This document shows positions 26,539-35,495 of a stretch of 64,000 bases of DNA, one piece after another. A program made the translations under genes and the position numbers. The DNA comes from Methylobacterium tardum (lineage in GTDB: Bacteria > Pseudomonadota > Alphaproteobacteria > Rhizobiales > Beijerinckiaceae): contig NZ_CP097484.1 of NCBI RefSeq assembly GCF_023546765.1, positions 2,636,001 through 2,700,000 on the forward strand, in the 5' to 3' direction. The notes below the pieces were generated by a model, which did no database searches, had not been told where the DNA came from, and worked only from the letters and a program-made list of their open reading frames with translations. Position 1 is the stretch's first letter. The number at the start of each line of letters is the position of its first letter.

Positions 26539-27831
26539 ATGGCCTCACGCGTGCGCAGGGGCGTCACCAAGGCGCTACGGGTCCTCATCCGGCCGGTCCG
26601 GCGCGCGCAGGGCTATGGCGGCAAGGGCCGGGGTGGGCTCGTGGTCGAGCCCTACCGCGGCTACGGCTCGCACGACGAGATCTTCCTGATCGGCCGGGTC
26701 TTCCGGCAATCGCCCGGCATACCCGGCGAGGATCCCGAATCCCTCCGGGCCCAATGGCGGGACCTGCGCCGCCGCATCGCCCGGCGGAAGGTGGCGGGTG
26801 CCGCCGTCACCGCCCGGTTCGGCGGTGATGCCGCCCGGGTCGAGACCGACCGCGACGGCTATTTCCGTCTGAACCTGCATCCCCGCGGCCTCCCGACCGG
26901 TGCAGGTGAGTGGCATGGGGTCGATCTCGTGCTCGAGGCAGACCCGCCGATCCCGGCCCAGGGCGCAGTGTTCATTCCGCCCAGTGGCTGCCGGTACGTC
27001 GTCGTCAGCGACATCGATGACACGGTCATGCGCACCGGCGTTGCCAACAAGCTGAAGATGCTGTGGCGGCTGTTCGTCGAGGACGCCGAGAGCCGCGTGG
27101 CGTTTCCCGGAGTCGCTGCCCTCTACCGCGCATTGCATGCCGGGGCCGGCGGCGAAGAGGGCAACCCCATGCTCTACGTCTCCCGCGCGCCCTGGGGCCT
27201 CTACGAGATGCTGTCCGAGTTCTTTCAGCGCCACGGCATCCCGGCGGGGCCGGTGCTGTTCCTGCGGGAATGGGGCCTGTCGTGGACGCACCCGCTGCCG
27301 CGCCGGGCGACCGACCACAAGCAGGCGTTGATCCGGCACATGCTCGCCCTCTATCGCGACCTGCCCTTCGTGCTGATCGGCGACAGCGGCCAGCACGATC
27401 CGGAGGTCTACGCGCAGATCGTCGAGGAGAATCCGGGGCGGGTGCTGGCGGTGTATATCCGCAACGTGTCGCGCGACGCCGGCCGGATCGAGGAGATCGT
27501 CCGGCTCGCCGGAGCCGTGGCCCGGGCGGGCTCGAGCCTCGTTCTCGCGGCCGACAGCGTCGCGGTGGCCGAGCACGCGGCCTCCCTCGGCCTGATCGCG
27601 CCTGAGGCCGTGGCCGGCGTCGCCGACGAGCACGCCGCCGACGCCGAGACCGGGCCGCGTCGGGAGACGGCCCGGATCATCCCGGGGCCGCCGGGCTCTG
27701 ACGGCGACGCGGTCGACACGCCGATCGCACCGGAGGCGATCGCGGACGCGTTGGCGGGCGACGGCACCGTGCCGGCGACCGTCGTGGTCGCGCCTGAGAA
27801 GCCGGCCGTCCTCCCGGGCCTCGAATCCTGA
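26539..27831 (+). CDS. App1-like (DUF2183) phosphatase
   Basis: This protein of 430 residues has the DUF2183/App1 catalytic domain of phosphatidate phosphatases, a HAD-type fold. The DxDxT motif is DIDDTVMRTG (about residue 157); YVSRAPWGLYEML and FVLIGDSGQHDPEVY supply the later motifs. The first 60 residues are basic (RRGVTKALRVLIRPVRRAQG) and the last 90 are Ala/Pro/Glu-rich and probably disordered. No signal peptide is seen. In yeast App1 dephosphorylates phosphatidate; the bacterial substrate is unknown. It follows the DUF3775 gene by 24 bp. Confidence 0.85.
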   Translation: MASRVRRGVTKALRVLIRPVRRAQGYGGKGRGGLVVEPYRGYGSHDEIFLIGRVFRQSPGIPGEDPESLRAQWRDLRRRIARRKVAGAAVTARFGGDAARVETDRDGYFRLNLHPRGLPTGAGEWHGVDLVLEADPPIPAQGAVFIPPSGCRYVVVSDIDDTVMRTGVANKLKMLWRLFVEDAESRVAFPGVAALYRALHAGAGGEEGNPMLYVSRAPWGLYEMLSEFFQRHGIPAGPVLFLREWGLSWTHPLPRRATDHKQALIRHMLALYRDLPFVLIGDSGQHDPEVYAQIVEENPGRVLAVYIRNVSRDAGRIEEIVRLAGAVARAGSSLVLAADSVAVAEHAASLGLIAPEAVAGVADEHAADAETGPRRETARIIPGPPGSDGDAVDTPIAPEAIADALAGDGTVPATVVVAPEKPAVLPGLES

Positions 27832-28021
27832 CCTGGGCCGTTATCGGCGCTGTTGTCCTTCCGGTCTTGCGCGAACAGCTCGGCAGACTTGCGCCGAGCT
27901 TGCGCTCACGAAATGGTGCAACGCAGCATCGCGATCCGAAGGGTTCACATCCCGGTCGCGATGCCTAGGTTCGGGCGCTCGCATGCTGGTCCATGCCTGT
28001 CGCGTTCGCTGGAGCCCACTC

Positions 28022-28279
28022 GTGCAAACCTACACCCTCGCGATCGCCGACGGCGTCCTCTTCGCTTGCCTGCCCGACGAGGCCGACATCACGGCCGCGA
28101 TCACGGACGCGACCGCCACCAATTATGGGTTCGGCCTCAGCCTCGACATCGTCCGCGGCGCGACTCTGACCAACGCTGCGCGACCCGATGACGAGGTCGT
28201 CTGGCAGGAAGGTCCTGACAGCGAGCTTCTGGACGCGCACGGTCGCCGCTATCGCTACGCGGTCCGCCGCCTGAGCTGA
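28022..28279 (+). CDS. hypothetical protein
   Basis: This is an unrecognised acidic protein of 85 residues (TYTLAIADGVLFACLPDE, TNYGFGLSLDIVRGA) with no signal or membrane segment. The GTG at 28022 has a CTGGAG ribosome binding site 7 bp upstream; an ATG at 27983 would extend it by 13 residues but has none. Codon use and a neat stop suggest a real gene, but no homologue family is known to me. It lies between the App1-like gene and a secreted protein gene with about 180-190 bp gaps on each side. Confidence 0.5.
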   Translation: MQTYTLAIADGVLFACLPDEADITAAITDATATNYGFGLSLDIVRGATLTNAARPDDEVVWQEGPDSELLDAHGRRYRYAVRRLS

Positions 28280-28457
28280 CAGAGCGCGGCCTTATATGGC
28301 CCCGCATCCGGATCCGGCGGCCCAGTGTAGCGGCCGCGCCGCACCCTCCGCCAAACGACGGCCCAACGGCGGCCCTTGGGCCGCTGACGCTTGACTGACG
28401 GGTCTGCGAGGCCATCGTTCCGGGATGCTGGACCGCACACCCGCCGAGACTCGCGCC

Positions 28458-28919
28458 ATGCGCCCGATCCTGAACGGCCTCGCCCTTGGGCTGGCCCTCC
28501 TCTCCCTCGCTCAGCCGGCCCTCGCCCGCTCGGCGCGCGAGGATATCGAGCCCGCCGAGGAGCGGGAATTCCCGTTCGACGCGCAGATCCCCGGCTGCCA
28601 GGACCCGTCGGTGCTGGAACGGGTCTCGACTAACTTCGCCGAGAAGGAGGCGAAGTTCTGGAACTCGCCGATGACGATCGTCTCCTTCGACAGGATCGAG
28701 CGCACGGCCTGGCGGCCCTGGGGGCTCGACACCTATCCCCGGCGCTTCTGCACCGCGACCGTGACCACGTCGGACGGCTTGCGCCGGAAGGTCGACTATT
28801 CCGTGCGCGAGAGCCTCGGCATCATCGGGGCGACCTGGGGCGTGGAATTCTGCGTCCACGGTCTCGACCGCGACCTAGCCTACGCCTACGCGACGGCCTG
28901 CCGGATGGCGCGGCCCTGA
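28458..28919 (+). CDS. conserved secreted protein of unknown function
   Basis: This exported protein of 153 residues has a signal peptide (MRPILNGLALGLALLSLAQPALA, cut near residue 23) and a mature part with three to four Cys (PGCQDP, RRFCTATVT, VEFCVHGLDR, TACRM) that could form two disulfides. The pattern YPRRFC, VDYSVRESLGIIG and GLDRDLAYA recurs in uncharacterised Rhizobiales proteins. The RNase T2 gene starts 2 bp after its stop, so the two are co-translated. An ATG 33 bp upstream is less likely because it would precede the signal peptide with polar residues. Confidence 0.7.
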   Translation: MRPILNGLALGLALLSLAQPALARSAREDIEPAEEREFPFDAQIPGCQDPSVLERVSTNFAEKEAKFWNSPMTIVSFDRIERTAWRPWGLDTYPRRFCTATVTTSDGLRRKVDYSVRESLGIIGATWGVEFCVHGLDRDLAYAYATACRMARP

Positions 28920-28921
28920 TC

Positions 28922-29584
28922 ATGCGCGGCCTCGCCGCCTGCCTCGCCGGCCTGCTGCTCGCCGGCCCGGCCGCCGCGCAGGATTACGGCGGCTTCGCCC
29001 GGCGGGGCTCGCCCGGCGATTTCGACTTCTACGTGCTGGCCCTGTCGTGGTCGCCGACCTATTGCGCCGGGGCGGGCGAGCGCCGTGACGACGTCCAGTG
29101 CGCGCCGGGGCGGGGTCTTGGCTTCGTCCTGCACGGGCTGTGGCCGCAATATGCACGCGGCTATCCCGAGAATTGCTCGGCGGTCGCGCGCCAGCCGACC
29201 CGGCAGGCGATCGAGGTGGCCGGGCAGGTCTATCCGAGCGAAGGCCTCGCCCGCTACGAGTGGCGCAAGCACGGCACCTGCTCGGGGCTCGACCCGGCCG
29301 CCTATTTCAACGCGGCCCGGGAGGCCCGGCTCGCCGTGACGATCCCGGAGAGCCTCAAGGGCGGAGGCCCGGCGCAGAATCTGGCGCCCATCGAGATCGC
29401 CCGGCAATTCGTGGCCGCCAATCGCGGTCTGCGTCCCGACATGATGGCGGTCACCTGCACGCGGGGCCAGCTGCAGGAGGTCCGGATCTGCTTCGGCAAG
29501 GACCTGCGCGGCTTCACCCCCTGCCCCGAGGTCGCCCGTGCCAATTGCCGCGCGCCGGAGATCACCCTCGACGCCGCGCGCTGA
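28922..29584 (+). CDS. secreted ribonuclease T2
   Basis: This 220-residue periplasmic or secreted RNase T2 cleaves single-stranded RNA through a 2',3'-cyclic phosphate. A signal peptide (MRGLAACLAGLLLAGPAAA) is cut before QDYGG. Both catalytic segments are intact: CAS I is FVLHGLWPQ and CAS II is YEWRKHGTCSG, each with its catalytic His. Eight Cys are arranged as in other family members. It starts 2 bp behind the small secreted protein gene, suggesting a functional pair; an inhibitor or folding partner is conceivable but unproven. Its likely role is nutrient scavenging. Confidence 0.93.
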   Translation: MRGLAACLAGLLLAGPAAAQDYGGFARRGSPGDFDFYVLALSWSPTYCAGAGERRDDVQCAPGRGLGFVLHGLWPQYARGYPENCSAVARQPTRQAIEVAGQVYPSEGLARYEWRKHGTCSGLDPAAYFNAAREARLAVTIPESLKGGGPAQNLAPIEIARQFVAANRGLRPDMMAVTCTRGQLQEVRICFGKDLRGFTPCPEVARANCRAPEITLDAAR

Positions 29585-29650
29585 GATTTTTCGGCGGTTT
29601 CGGCGCGCGGCGCTGGACCCGAGACGCGGGATCGGCTTGAGCGGGTCTCC

Positions 29651-30499
29651 ATGAATTATCGGCACGCCTTTCACGCCGGCAATCACGCCGACGTCCTCAA
29701 GCATCTCGTGCTCGCGCGCGTGCTCGACCACCTGCGCCTCAAGGACAAGCCGTTCCGGGCGCTGGACGCCTTCGCGGGCCTCGGCGTCTACGATCTGGAG
29801 GCCGACGAGGCGTCGCGCACCGGCGAGTGGCGGGACGGCTGGGGCCGGATGGATACGCCCTTCGCGCCGGACGTCGAGGCGCTGCTCGCGCCCTACCGGG
29901 CGGCGGTGGCGGCGGTCCAGGCACGCTACGGGGCGACGGCGTATCCCGGATCGCCCGCGATCATCCGCGAGGCGCTCCGCCCCGGCGACAAGGGCGTGTT
30001 CGTCGAGCTGCATCCGGCGGATGCGGTCACCCTCGGGGCGCGCTACGAGCGCGACACGCGCACGAAGGTGCTGAACCTCGACGGCTGGATCGCGGTCAAC
30101 GCCCAGATTCCGCCGCCCGAGCGGCGCGGCCTCGTGCTGATCGATCCGCCTTACGAGGTCCCCGGCGAGATCGAGCGGTTGGGGACCCACCTCGCCCGGG
30201 CGGTGGCGAAGTGGCCGACCGGCCTGTTCCTGGCCTGGTACCCGATCAAGGACGTCGCCGCCCTCGAACGCATGGTCCGGGACCTCGATGCTGCCCTCCC
30301 CCGCCCAGCGCTGCGCCTCGACCTGCTGATCGACCGGCCCGACGACCCGACGCGTCTGACCGGCAGCGGCCTGATCGTCGTCAACCCGCCCTGGCGACTC
30401 GCCGAGGAAGCGGCGACCTTCCTTCCAGCTCTTGCCGAACGATTGGCCCGCCATGAGTTCGGAGGATTTCGTTGCGACCCGATCGGTGCGGCGGCCTGA
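29651..30499 (+). CDS. rlmJ: 23S rRNA (adenine2030-N6)-methyltransferase RlmJ
   Basis: This 282-residue SAM-dependent methyltransferase modifies A2030 of 23S rRNA. The family signature MNYRHAFHAGNHADVLKH is at the very N-terminus. ALDAFAGLGVYDL is the SAM-binding motif I, FVELHPADA follows, and LVLIDPPYEVPGE is the N6-adenine active-site motif. The length matches RlmJ (about 280 residues). It is the last gene of this plus-strand group; a 223-bp gap with an AT-rich promoter-like stretch follows before the barrel protein. Confidence 0.94.
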   Translation: MNYRHAFHAGNHADVLKHLVLARVLDHLRLKDKPFRALDAFAGLGVYDLEADEASRTGEWRDGWGRMDTPFAPDVEALLAPYRAAVAAVQARYGATAYPGSPAIIREALRPGDKGVFVELHPADAVTLGARYERDTRTKVLNLDGWIAVNAQIPPPERRGLVLIDPPYEVPGEIERLGTHLARAVAKWPTGLFLAWYPIKDVAALERMVRDLDAALPRPALRLDLLIDRPDDPTRLTGSGLIVVNPPWRLAEEAATFLPALAERLARHEFGGFRCDPIGAAA

Positions 30500-30722
30500 C
30501 GCGACAGCATTGGACAGGTCTCGCCAAGCTGTTCGGCGCTCATCGCAGTCAAGGCAAGCGGCCGACAGGGCAAATGTGGCTGCAAAGTCACATTTCCTGG
30601 GCGATCGTTGTGCGAGATATCGATCTGCTCAAAAAATATGCAAATGCTCTATGTTTAGTTTTGTGTCAAACGCAACGCGATGTCAGCTTGGCCGTGAGCG
30701 AACCCGAACGAGCTGCGACACC

Positions 30723-31999
30723 ATGCTGAAGCGATCCACCCTGGCCGGCCTGGCCACCGTGCTGCTGTCCTCGACCAGCATCCTCGCGGCCGATCTGGCC
30801 GCCCCGGCTCCGACGCCCGTTCCGCCCCCGCCGAACCGTGCAAGGCTACGCTCCTCGGCCCGGTCTACAGCGGCGTGATCAAGGCCAACCCGAACCCGAC
30901 CTGCTTCGCCGCGGGTCCGCTCGGCGACCTTTACGTAGGCGGCGCCATCACGGGCTACGGCTACACGCAGACCAACCCGTTCGCGTCGTTCTCGACCCCG
31001 GCGGCCCCCAACGACCGCGACCGGTCCGCGCGCTTCGATTTCTCGAACATCCAGGGCATCATCCAGAAGCCCGAGGGCGCGTTCCAGTTCTACATCCAGG
31101 CCGGCGGCTACTCGATCCCGCAGCTTGGCTTCCCGACCCTCGGGACCTTCACCCAGACGGACCTGCTGTTCGGCCCGGTGCCGGTCGCCTACGGCAAGAT
31201 CCAGATCAACGATGAATGGTCGATCCAGGGCGGACGGATGTTCACCCTGATCGGCACCGAGCTGCTCTTCACCTACCAGAACCTGAACATCAACCGCGGC
31301 CTCCTGTTCGTGCAGGAGAACTTCATCAACCAGGGCGTTCAGGTCAATTACAGCAGCGGCCCGCTCTCGGTCTCCCTCGCCGGGACCGACGGGTTCTTCT
31401 CCAACGAGATCACGTGGTTCACCGGCAACGTCGCCTACAAGCTCGACGACTACAACACGATCGGCGTCAATGGCGGCCTGAACGTCGGCCGGACCAATGC
31501 CCTCGACCGGAGCGCCCGCTACCAGTTCGCCACGCCGAACGCGCAGCAGAACAGCGGCATCTTCAATATCAACTACACCTACGCGAACGGCCCCTGGATC
31601 ATCTCGCCGTACTTCCAGTTCACCAATGTCGAGCGCGACCTGCGCGTCGGGATCGGCAACACGGCCTCGACCTATGGCGGCGCCCTGCTGGCGGCCTACT
31701 CGTTCACCGACAATTTCTCGCTGGCCGGCCGCATCGAGTACACCGAGCAGACAGGCGTCCGGGGTTCGGGCGGGACGAACCTGCTGGGCTTCGGGGCCGG
31801 CAGCAACGCGTTCTCGGTCACCGTCACGCCGACCTTCACGTTCGATCGCTACTTCTTCCGGGTGGAGTACGCGCATGTTGAGCTCGGCGGCATCACCCGC
31901 GGCAACCTCGCGGAGGGTACGCTGGGTACCGGTTTCGGCCGGGACGGCAACCGCACCTCGCAGGACCGCTACATGGTCGAGACCGGCATCACCTTCTGA
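30723..31999 (+). pseudogene. outer-membrane beta-barrel protein (porin-like), frameshifted near the N-terminus
   Basis: A signal peptide is read from the ATG at 30723 (MLKRSTLAGLATVLLSS...ADLAAPAP), then a Pro-rich linker. In the C5 run at 30825-30829 the sense moves to another frame (AEPCKATLLGPVYSG) that continues to 31999. One extra C joins both parts into about 425 residues. The mature part is rich in alternating aromatic and polar residues, with FSNIQGIIQKPEGAFQFYIQ resembling the OmpL-like barrel family, and ends in a terminal Phe (GITF). A good terminator follows. A sequence error is the likeliest cause; slipped-strand phase switching at a C5 tract is a weaker option. Confidence 0.8.
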
Positions 32000-32038
32000 T
32001 CCGGTCTGACGGCCGGCCTTCGGGCCGGTTCCGGACAA

Positions 32039-32072
32039 GCCCTCGGCTCACCGCCGAGGGCATTTTTATTTT
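32039..32072 (+). terminator. rho-independent terminator of the barrel protein gene
   Basis: GCCCTCGGC (32039-32047), a 5-bp loop and GCCGAGGGC (32053-32061) form a perfect 9-bp stem followed by ATTTTTATTTT. It is a textbook terminator 40 bp after the stop at 31999, and the clearest one in the window. Confidence 0.95.
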
Positions 32073-32153
32073 CTTTGCCGGTCGGTCCTCGGCAAGAGAA
32101 GCATCGTCTGCCGCTGCGCGGGCGCGCCGCGGCCTGCGTGACGCTTCCGGCGA

Positions 32154-32708
32154 TCAGGATCGCCGGAGCAGGCGGCGCCCCGGCCGGTGGCCCTCCTCCC
32201 CGGTATCGCGGAAGCCGAGCTTCTCCAGAAGGCCCCAGGACGCGACGTTGGCCGGGCGGCACTCCGCCACGACACTGCGTGTCGGGAAGCGCCCGCCGAG
32301 GAAGGTGATGACCGCCGAGACCGCTTCGAAGGCGTAGCCGCGCCCGCGGGCGGCGCCGCCGATCCAGTAGCCGATCTCAATCACGCCGGCGCCGCGCAGA
32401 TGGGTTCCGACCACCCCGACGAGGTCGCGCGCCGCCGACGCCTGCGGCGCGCCGGTCCCGCCGGTCTCCCGCGTCCAAGCGCCGAGGAAGCGGTCCTGGC
32501 CGCGGGAGCCGCTGCGAATCAGATCCTCGGCATCCTGAAGGGTGAACGGGGTCGGCAGGAAGTCCACCGCCGCGGTGATCGCCGGATCGTCCGTTAGCCG
32601 ACGGAGGGCCTGTGCATCCTCAGGCCGGAGTCCCGCGATCGACAGGCGCGCGGTCTCGATCGCGGGCAGATCGGCAAGGCTGTCGCGGGCGGCGCGGATG
32701 GTGAACAT
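32154..32708 (-). CDS. GNAT family N-acetyltransferase (RimJ/RimL type)
   Basis: This is an acetyl-CoA-dependent N-acetyltransferase of about 184 residues. Landmarks are IETARLSIAGLRPEDA at the start of the fold, EIGYWIGGAARGRGYAFEA with the acetyl-CoA loop, and AECRPANVASWGLLEKLGF, typical of the RimJ/RimL subgroup that acetylates N-termini or small molecules. The ATG at 32708 is used; another at 32768 adds 20 Pro/Arg-rich residues. The substrate is unknown. It is convergent with the barrel gene and divergent from the DipM-like gene. Confidence 0.85.
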   Translation of the reverse strand: MFTIRAARDSLADLPAIETARLSIAGLRPEDAQALRRLTDDPAITAAVDFLPTPFTLQDAEDLIRSGSRGQDRFLGAWTRETGGTGAPQASAARDLVGVVGTHLRGAGVIEIGYWIGGAARGRGYAFEAVSAVITFLGGRFPTRSVVAECRPANVASWGLLEKLGFRDTGEEGHRPGRRLLRRS

Positions 32709-32898
32709 CCCCTCGATGTGGGGTGCCGGCCGGGACGGAAAAGGCACGAAGCCGGCCCGTCGGATCATCCCGCGCGCTGCGCGAAAGACCGAAGAAGTCT
32801 TCGCGCCACGGTCGCAGACATGCTGAACGGGAACGGTTGCTTAACCTGAATCCGTCTTCATTGGCGCATCAGGTTGCGTCAGGCAAACGGGTGCGTCG

Positions 32899-34386
32899 AT
32901 GCGGGTGCGCGGTACGGGTCAGATGTTGCGGACGCTGTCGCGGGTCGCCCTCATCGGCATCATTGGCGGCGCAGCTGCCGCCTGTTCCTCGGACGCGTCG
33001 CGCCTGAGCAACCCCTTCTCGAACCCGTTCGAGTCGGAGCCTGCTGCCACGGGGAGCCTGCCGGATGGCAGCCTCAAGTCCGTGCCCGCGATCCGCACCG
33101 GCCGCATCCAGTCGGAGGCGCTGAGCCCGCCCGGCGCCCCGCGCCCGGTCGCGGCCGCCACGCCGGCTCAGACGCACGCCGCCGCACCCACGACCCGCGT
33201 CGCCTCCACCGGCCCGGTCGGCTGGAGCGCTCAGGGCGGCACGCAGATCACCGTGTCGCAGAACGACAGCCTGAACCAGATGTCCACCCGCTTCGGCGTG
33301 CCCGCCTCGGCGATCCTGGCTGCCAACGGCCTGACCAGCGCGAGCCAGATCACCCCGGGTCGGCAGCTCGTGATCCCGGTCTACAACGCCTCCGGCATGA
33401 ACCCGGCCGCGGCCCCGATGACCGCTCGCCCGGCCCGCGCGGCCGAGGAGAAGCGCGAGGACGCCAAGCAGGTCGAGAGCAAGCTCGCCGCGAAACGCGA
33501 GGAGGCCAAGGAAGCCGCCAAGCGCGAGGAAACCAAGCAGGCCGCCAAGGAGGCCGCGAAAGAGGCGACCAAGCGTGCCGCCGCCGAGAAGGAGGCGGAG
33601 CGCAAGGAGGCACTCGCCCGCGACGCCGCGGCTCGGAAGGTCGCCGAGGCCAAGACCCGCAAGGACAGCGCGTCGAAGGACGACGAGAAGCCGCGGCACG
33701 TGCGCCCCGGACAGGTCGCCAAGGCCGACGAGAAGAAGGCGGATCCGAAGGCCGAGGCGAAGGCCAAGGCTGAGGCGAAGGCGGAGGCGAAGGCGACGGA
33801 GGCCAAGGCCGAGGCGAAGGCCGCCGCGAAGGCCGAGGCTGCGCAGAAGCTCGCGGAAGCCAAGGCCGCCAAGGAGGCTGCGCAGAAGGCGGCCGCCGCG
33901 GAGAAGGCCGAGAAGGTCGCCGCCAAGGAGGCTCCGAAGCCGGTTGCGGCGGTGGCGCCCACGGCCCCGGCCAAGCCCGAGCCCGCCACCACCAGCTCCG
34001 TGGCCGACGCGACGCCGTCGGAGAGCTTCCGCTGGCCCGCCAAGGGCCGGGTGATCGCCGGCTACGGCAGCTCCGGCAACGAGGGCATCAACATCGCCGT
34101 GCCGGAGGGCACGCCGGTCAAGGCGGCCGAGGAGGGGACGGTCGCGTATGCCGGCTCGGACGTGAAGGGCTACGGCAAGCTCGTGCTGGTGCGTCACGCC
34201 AACGGCTACGTCTCGGCCTACGCCCATAACGGCGAGATCGACGTGAAGCCCGGCGAGAAGGTCAAGCGCGGCCAGACGATCGCGAAATCCGGCGCCTCCG
34301 GCAACGTGACCTCGCCGCAGCTGCACTTCGAGATCCGCAAGGGCGGCTCGCCCGTGGATCCTATGTCCCAGCTCGCCAGCAACTGA
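32899..34386 (+). CDS. LysM and LytM-domain lipoprotein, DipM/NlpD-like
   Basis: This 495-residue lipoprotein has a lipobox at IIGGAAAACSS (Cys near residue 29). A LysM peptidoglycan-binding domain spans about 115-160 (ITVSQNDSLNQMSTRFGVPA). A charged Lys/Glu/Ala-rich stretch (about 180-355) reads as a long helix or coiled coil, and a LytM/M23 domain (about 375-490) ends it. The M23 metal ligands are largely missing: the first His/Asp site reads GNEGINIAVPEG and HxH reads QLHFE. This fits the non-catalytic NlpD/EnvC/DipM group that activates cell-wall amidases at division. A strong hairpin follows the gene. Confidence 0.9.
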   Translation: MRVRGTGQMLRTLSRVALIGIIGGAAAACSSDASRLSNPFSNPFESEPAATGSLPDGSLKSVPAIRTGRIQSEALSPPGAPRPVAAATPAQTHAAAPTTRVASTGPVGWSAQGGTQITVSQNDSLNQMSTRFGVPASAILAANGLTSASQITPGRQLVIPVYNASGMNPAAAPMTARPARAAEEKREDAKQVESKLAAKREEAKEAAKREETKQAAKEAAKEATKRAAAEKEAERKEALARDAAARKVAEAKTRKDSASKDDEKPRHVRPGQVAKADEKKADPKAEAKAKAEAKAEAKATEAKAEAKAAAKAEAAQKLAEAKAAKEAAQKAAAAEKAEKVAAKEAPKPVAAVAPTAPAKPEPATTSSVADATPSESFRWPAKGRVIAGYGSSGNEGINIAVPEGTPVKAAEEGTVAYAGSDVKGYGKLVLVRHANGYVSAYAHNGEIDVKPGEKVKRGQTIAKSGASGNVTSPQLHFEIRKGGSPVDPMSQLASN

Positions 34387-34411
34387 GCGGCGCGGAGCTG
34401 ATTGTGACCGG

Positions 34412-34435
34412 CGGCGGTCCCGAGAGGGGCCGCCG
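34412..34435 (+). terminator. hairpin terminator after the DipM-like gene
   Basis: CGGCGGTCCC (34412-34421), loop GAGA, and GGGGCCGCCG (34426-34435) give a 10-bp stem with one G-U pair, then TTCGCGTTT. The T-tract is broken, so termination may be partial. Confidence 0.6.
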
Positions 34436-34732
34436 TTCGCGTTTGCGGCACAGGCTCGACCGAAACCGCTTCGCGTCGGCGATCCAGGGCGCAGGGGATG
34501 CCGGATCCAGACGGTTTCCGGCTGAAGACCTCGGGTGGTGTACTCCTCGTCGTCATGAGCGCAGCGAAGTGACCCAGGGAAGTACGACTTCAGGCGTCGT
34601 CGCGCCGACTGGATTGTCTCGCTCCGCTCGCAAGGACGGTGCTGCCGGAGCGATCACCCCAGGAATGGCGGCAGACCCGTCAACGCGATCTCCGACGCCT
34701 ATCCGCCCGACCGGCCGCGAGAACAGGTGCGC
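34436..34732. repeat. intergenic region with dispersed repeat, family A
   Basis: There is no gene here. Positions 34546-34639 hold a repeat of about 94 bp bounded by GAGCGCAGCGAAGTGACCC and CTCGCTCCGCTCGCAAGGAC. Its reverse complement matches 41533-41624 closely along its length, and a half copy lies at 55404-55430. The ends can pair with each other, so the unit folds into a long hairpin. Confidence 0.8.
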
Positions 34733-35062
34733 TCAGGCGTTCGGCGCCTGCAGGGTGCCATCGGGGCTGTGGCGGTCCACTGCCTCCGGCAACGCCTGCG
34801 CCAGGGTCGGGAACAGCTGATCCATCGGGATGCCGAGCTTCTGCGCGATCTGGCGGACCTGATCGTTGTCGAGGACCTTGCGCAGATCCTCCGCCGTGAT
34901 CGGCTCATTCGGTCCGCGGCCGAGCCAGGAATTGACCTGGCTCTCGTAGCCCGAGCGGCGGAGCTGATCGACCAGCGCGTTGAGACCGCCGGGAAGAACC
35001 TGCTGGATGACACCGGGCAACGCTTTGAGCGCGATCTCCCCGAGGGAATTGAGCAGGCTCAT
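34733..35062 (-). CDS. YidB-like DUF937 protein
   Basis: This protein of 109 residues has the DUF937/YidB pattern: MSLLNSLGEIALKALPGVI, then VLPGGLNALVDQLRRSGYES, WLGRGPNEPITAEDLRKVL and LGIPMDQLFPTLAQALPEAV. Members are short helical proteins of unknown function. The ATG at 35062 opens the domain; one 45 bp upstream adds unlike residues. A longer paralogue lies only about 430 bp away on the same strand, with a cysteine-rich secreted peptide gene between them on the other strand. Confidence 0.82.
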   Translation of the reverse strand: MSLLNSLGEIALKALPGVIQQVLPGGLNALVDQLRRSGYESQVNSWLGRGPNEPITAEDLRKVLDNDQVRQIAQKLGIPMDQLFPTLAQALPEAVDRHSPDGTLQAPNA

Positions 35063-35225
35063 GCGGGTCTCCCGTCGTGCAACGTCGGCGGCGATACTAG
35101 AGCACATCGCCCCAAGAGCGAGAGACCTGCGGCGCGACCGGTCTGCGTGAACCGCAATTTAATCGACAGTGGTTCGGCCGTGGCCCGGAATGACGGCCCG
35201 CAACACGTCCGACAATCGCGCGGTC

Positions 35226-35495
35226 ATGAGACTCCCGATCCGATCGCTGGTCCTGCCCCTCCTTGCCTCGGTCTGGTCGGGTGCGACACCGGCGGCGCCG
35301 CCCGAGACGACCCGGCTCGCGGAGGCGCGTCCTCTCACGGACGCGGTCTTTGTCCGGCCGCTCTTCGGCACGTACCGGCATTGTGGCGGGGCCTGCCTCA
35401 AGAGCGGTGAGCTTTCCTGGTTCTGCTTCGCGAAACAGACCTGCTACCTGAGCTGCGCGACCGCGCCGCCGCTGATGAAATGCGCGACCCCTTAA
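35226..35495 (+). CDS. small cysteine-rich secreted protein
   Basis: This protein of 89 residues starts with a signal peptide (MRLPIRSLVLPLLASVWSG, cut near residue 24). The mature C-terminal half has six Cys within 35 residues (HCGGACLKSGELSWFCF, QTCYLSC, MKC), enough for three disulfides. No family is recognised. It ends 4 bp inside the convergent DUF937 gene and lies between two DUF937 paralogues. A periplasmic structural or binding peptide is possible; nothing indicates a toxin. Confidence 0.6.
   Translation: MRLPIRSLVLPLLASVWSGATPAAPPETTRLAEARPLTDAVFVRPLFGTYRHCGGACLKSGELSWFCFAKQTCYLSCATAPPLMKCATP

Noticed and set aside
33421..33960. Tandem DNA repeat in the DipM-like gene
   Set aside because: The repetitive look comes from Lys/Ala/Glu codon bias in a helical region; no unit repeats exactly.
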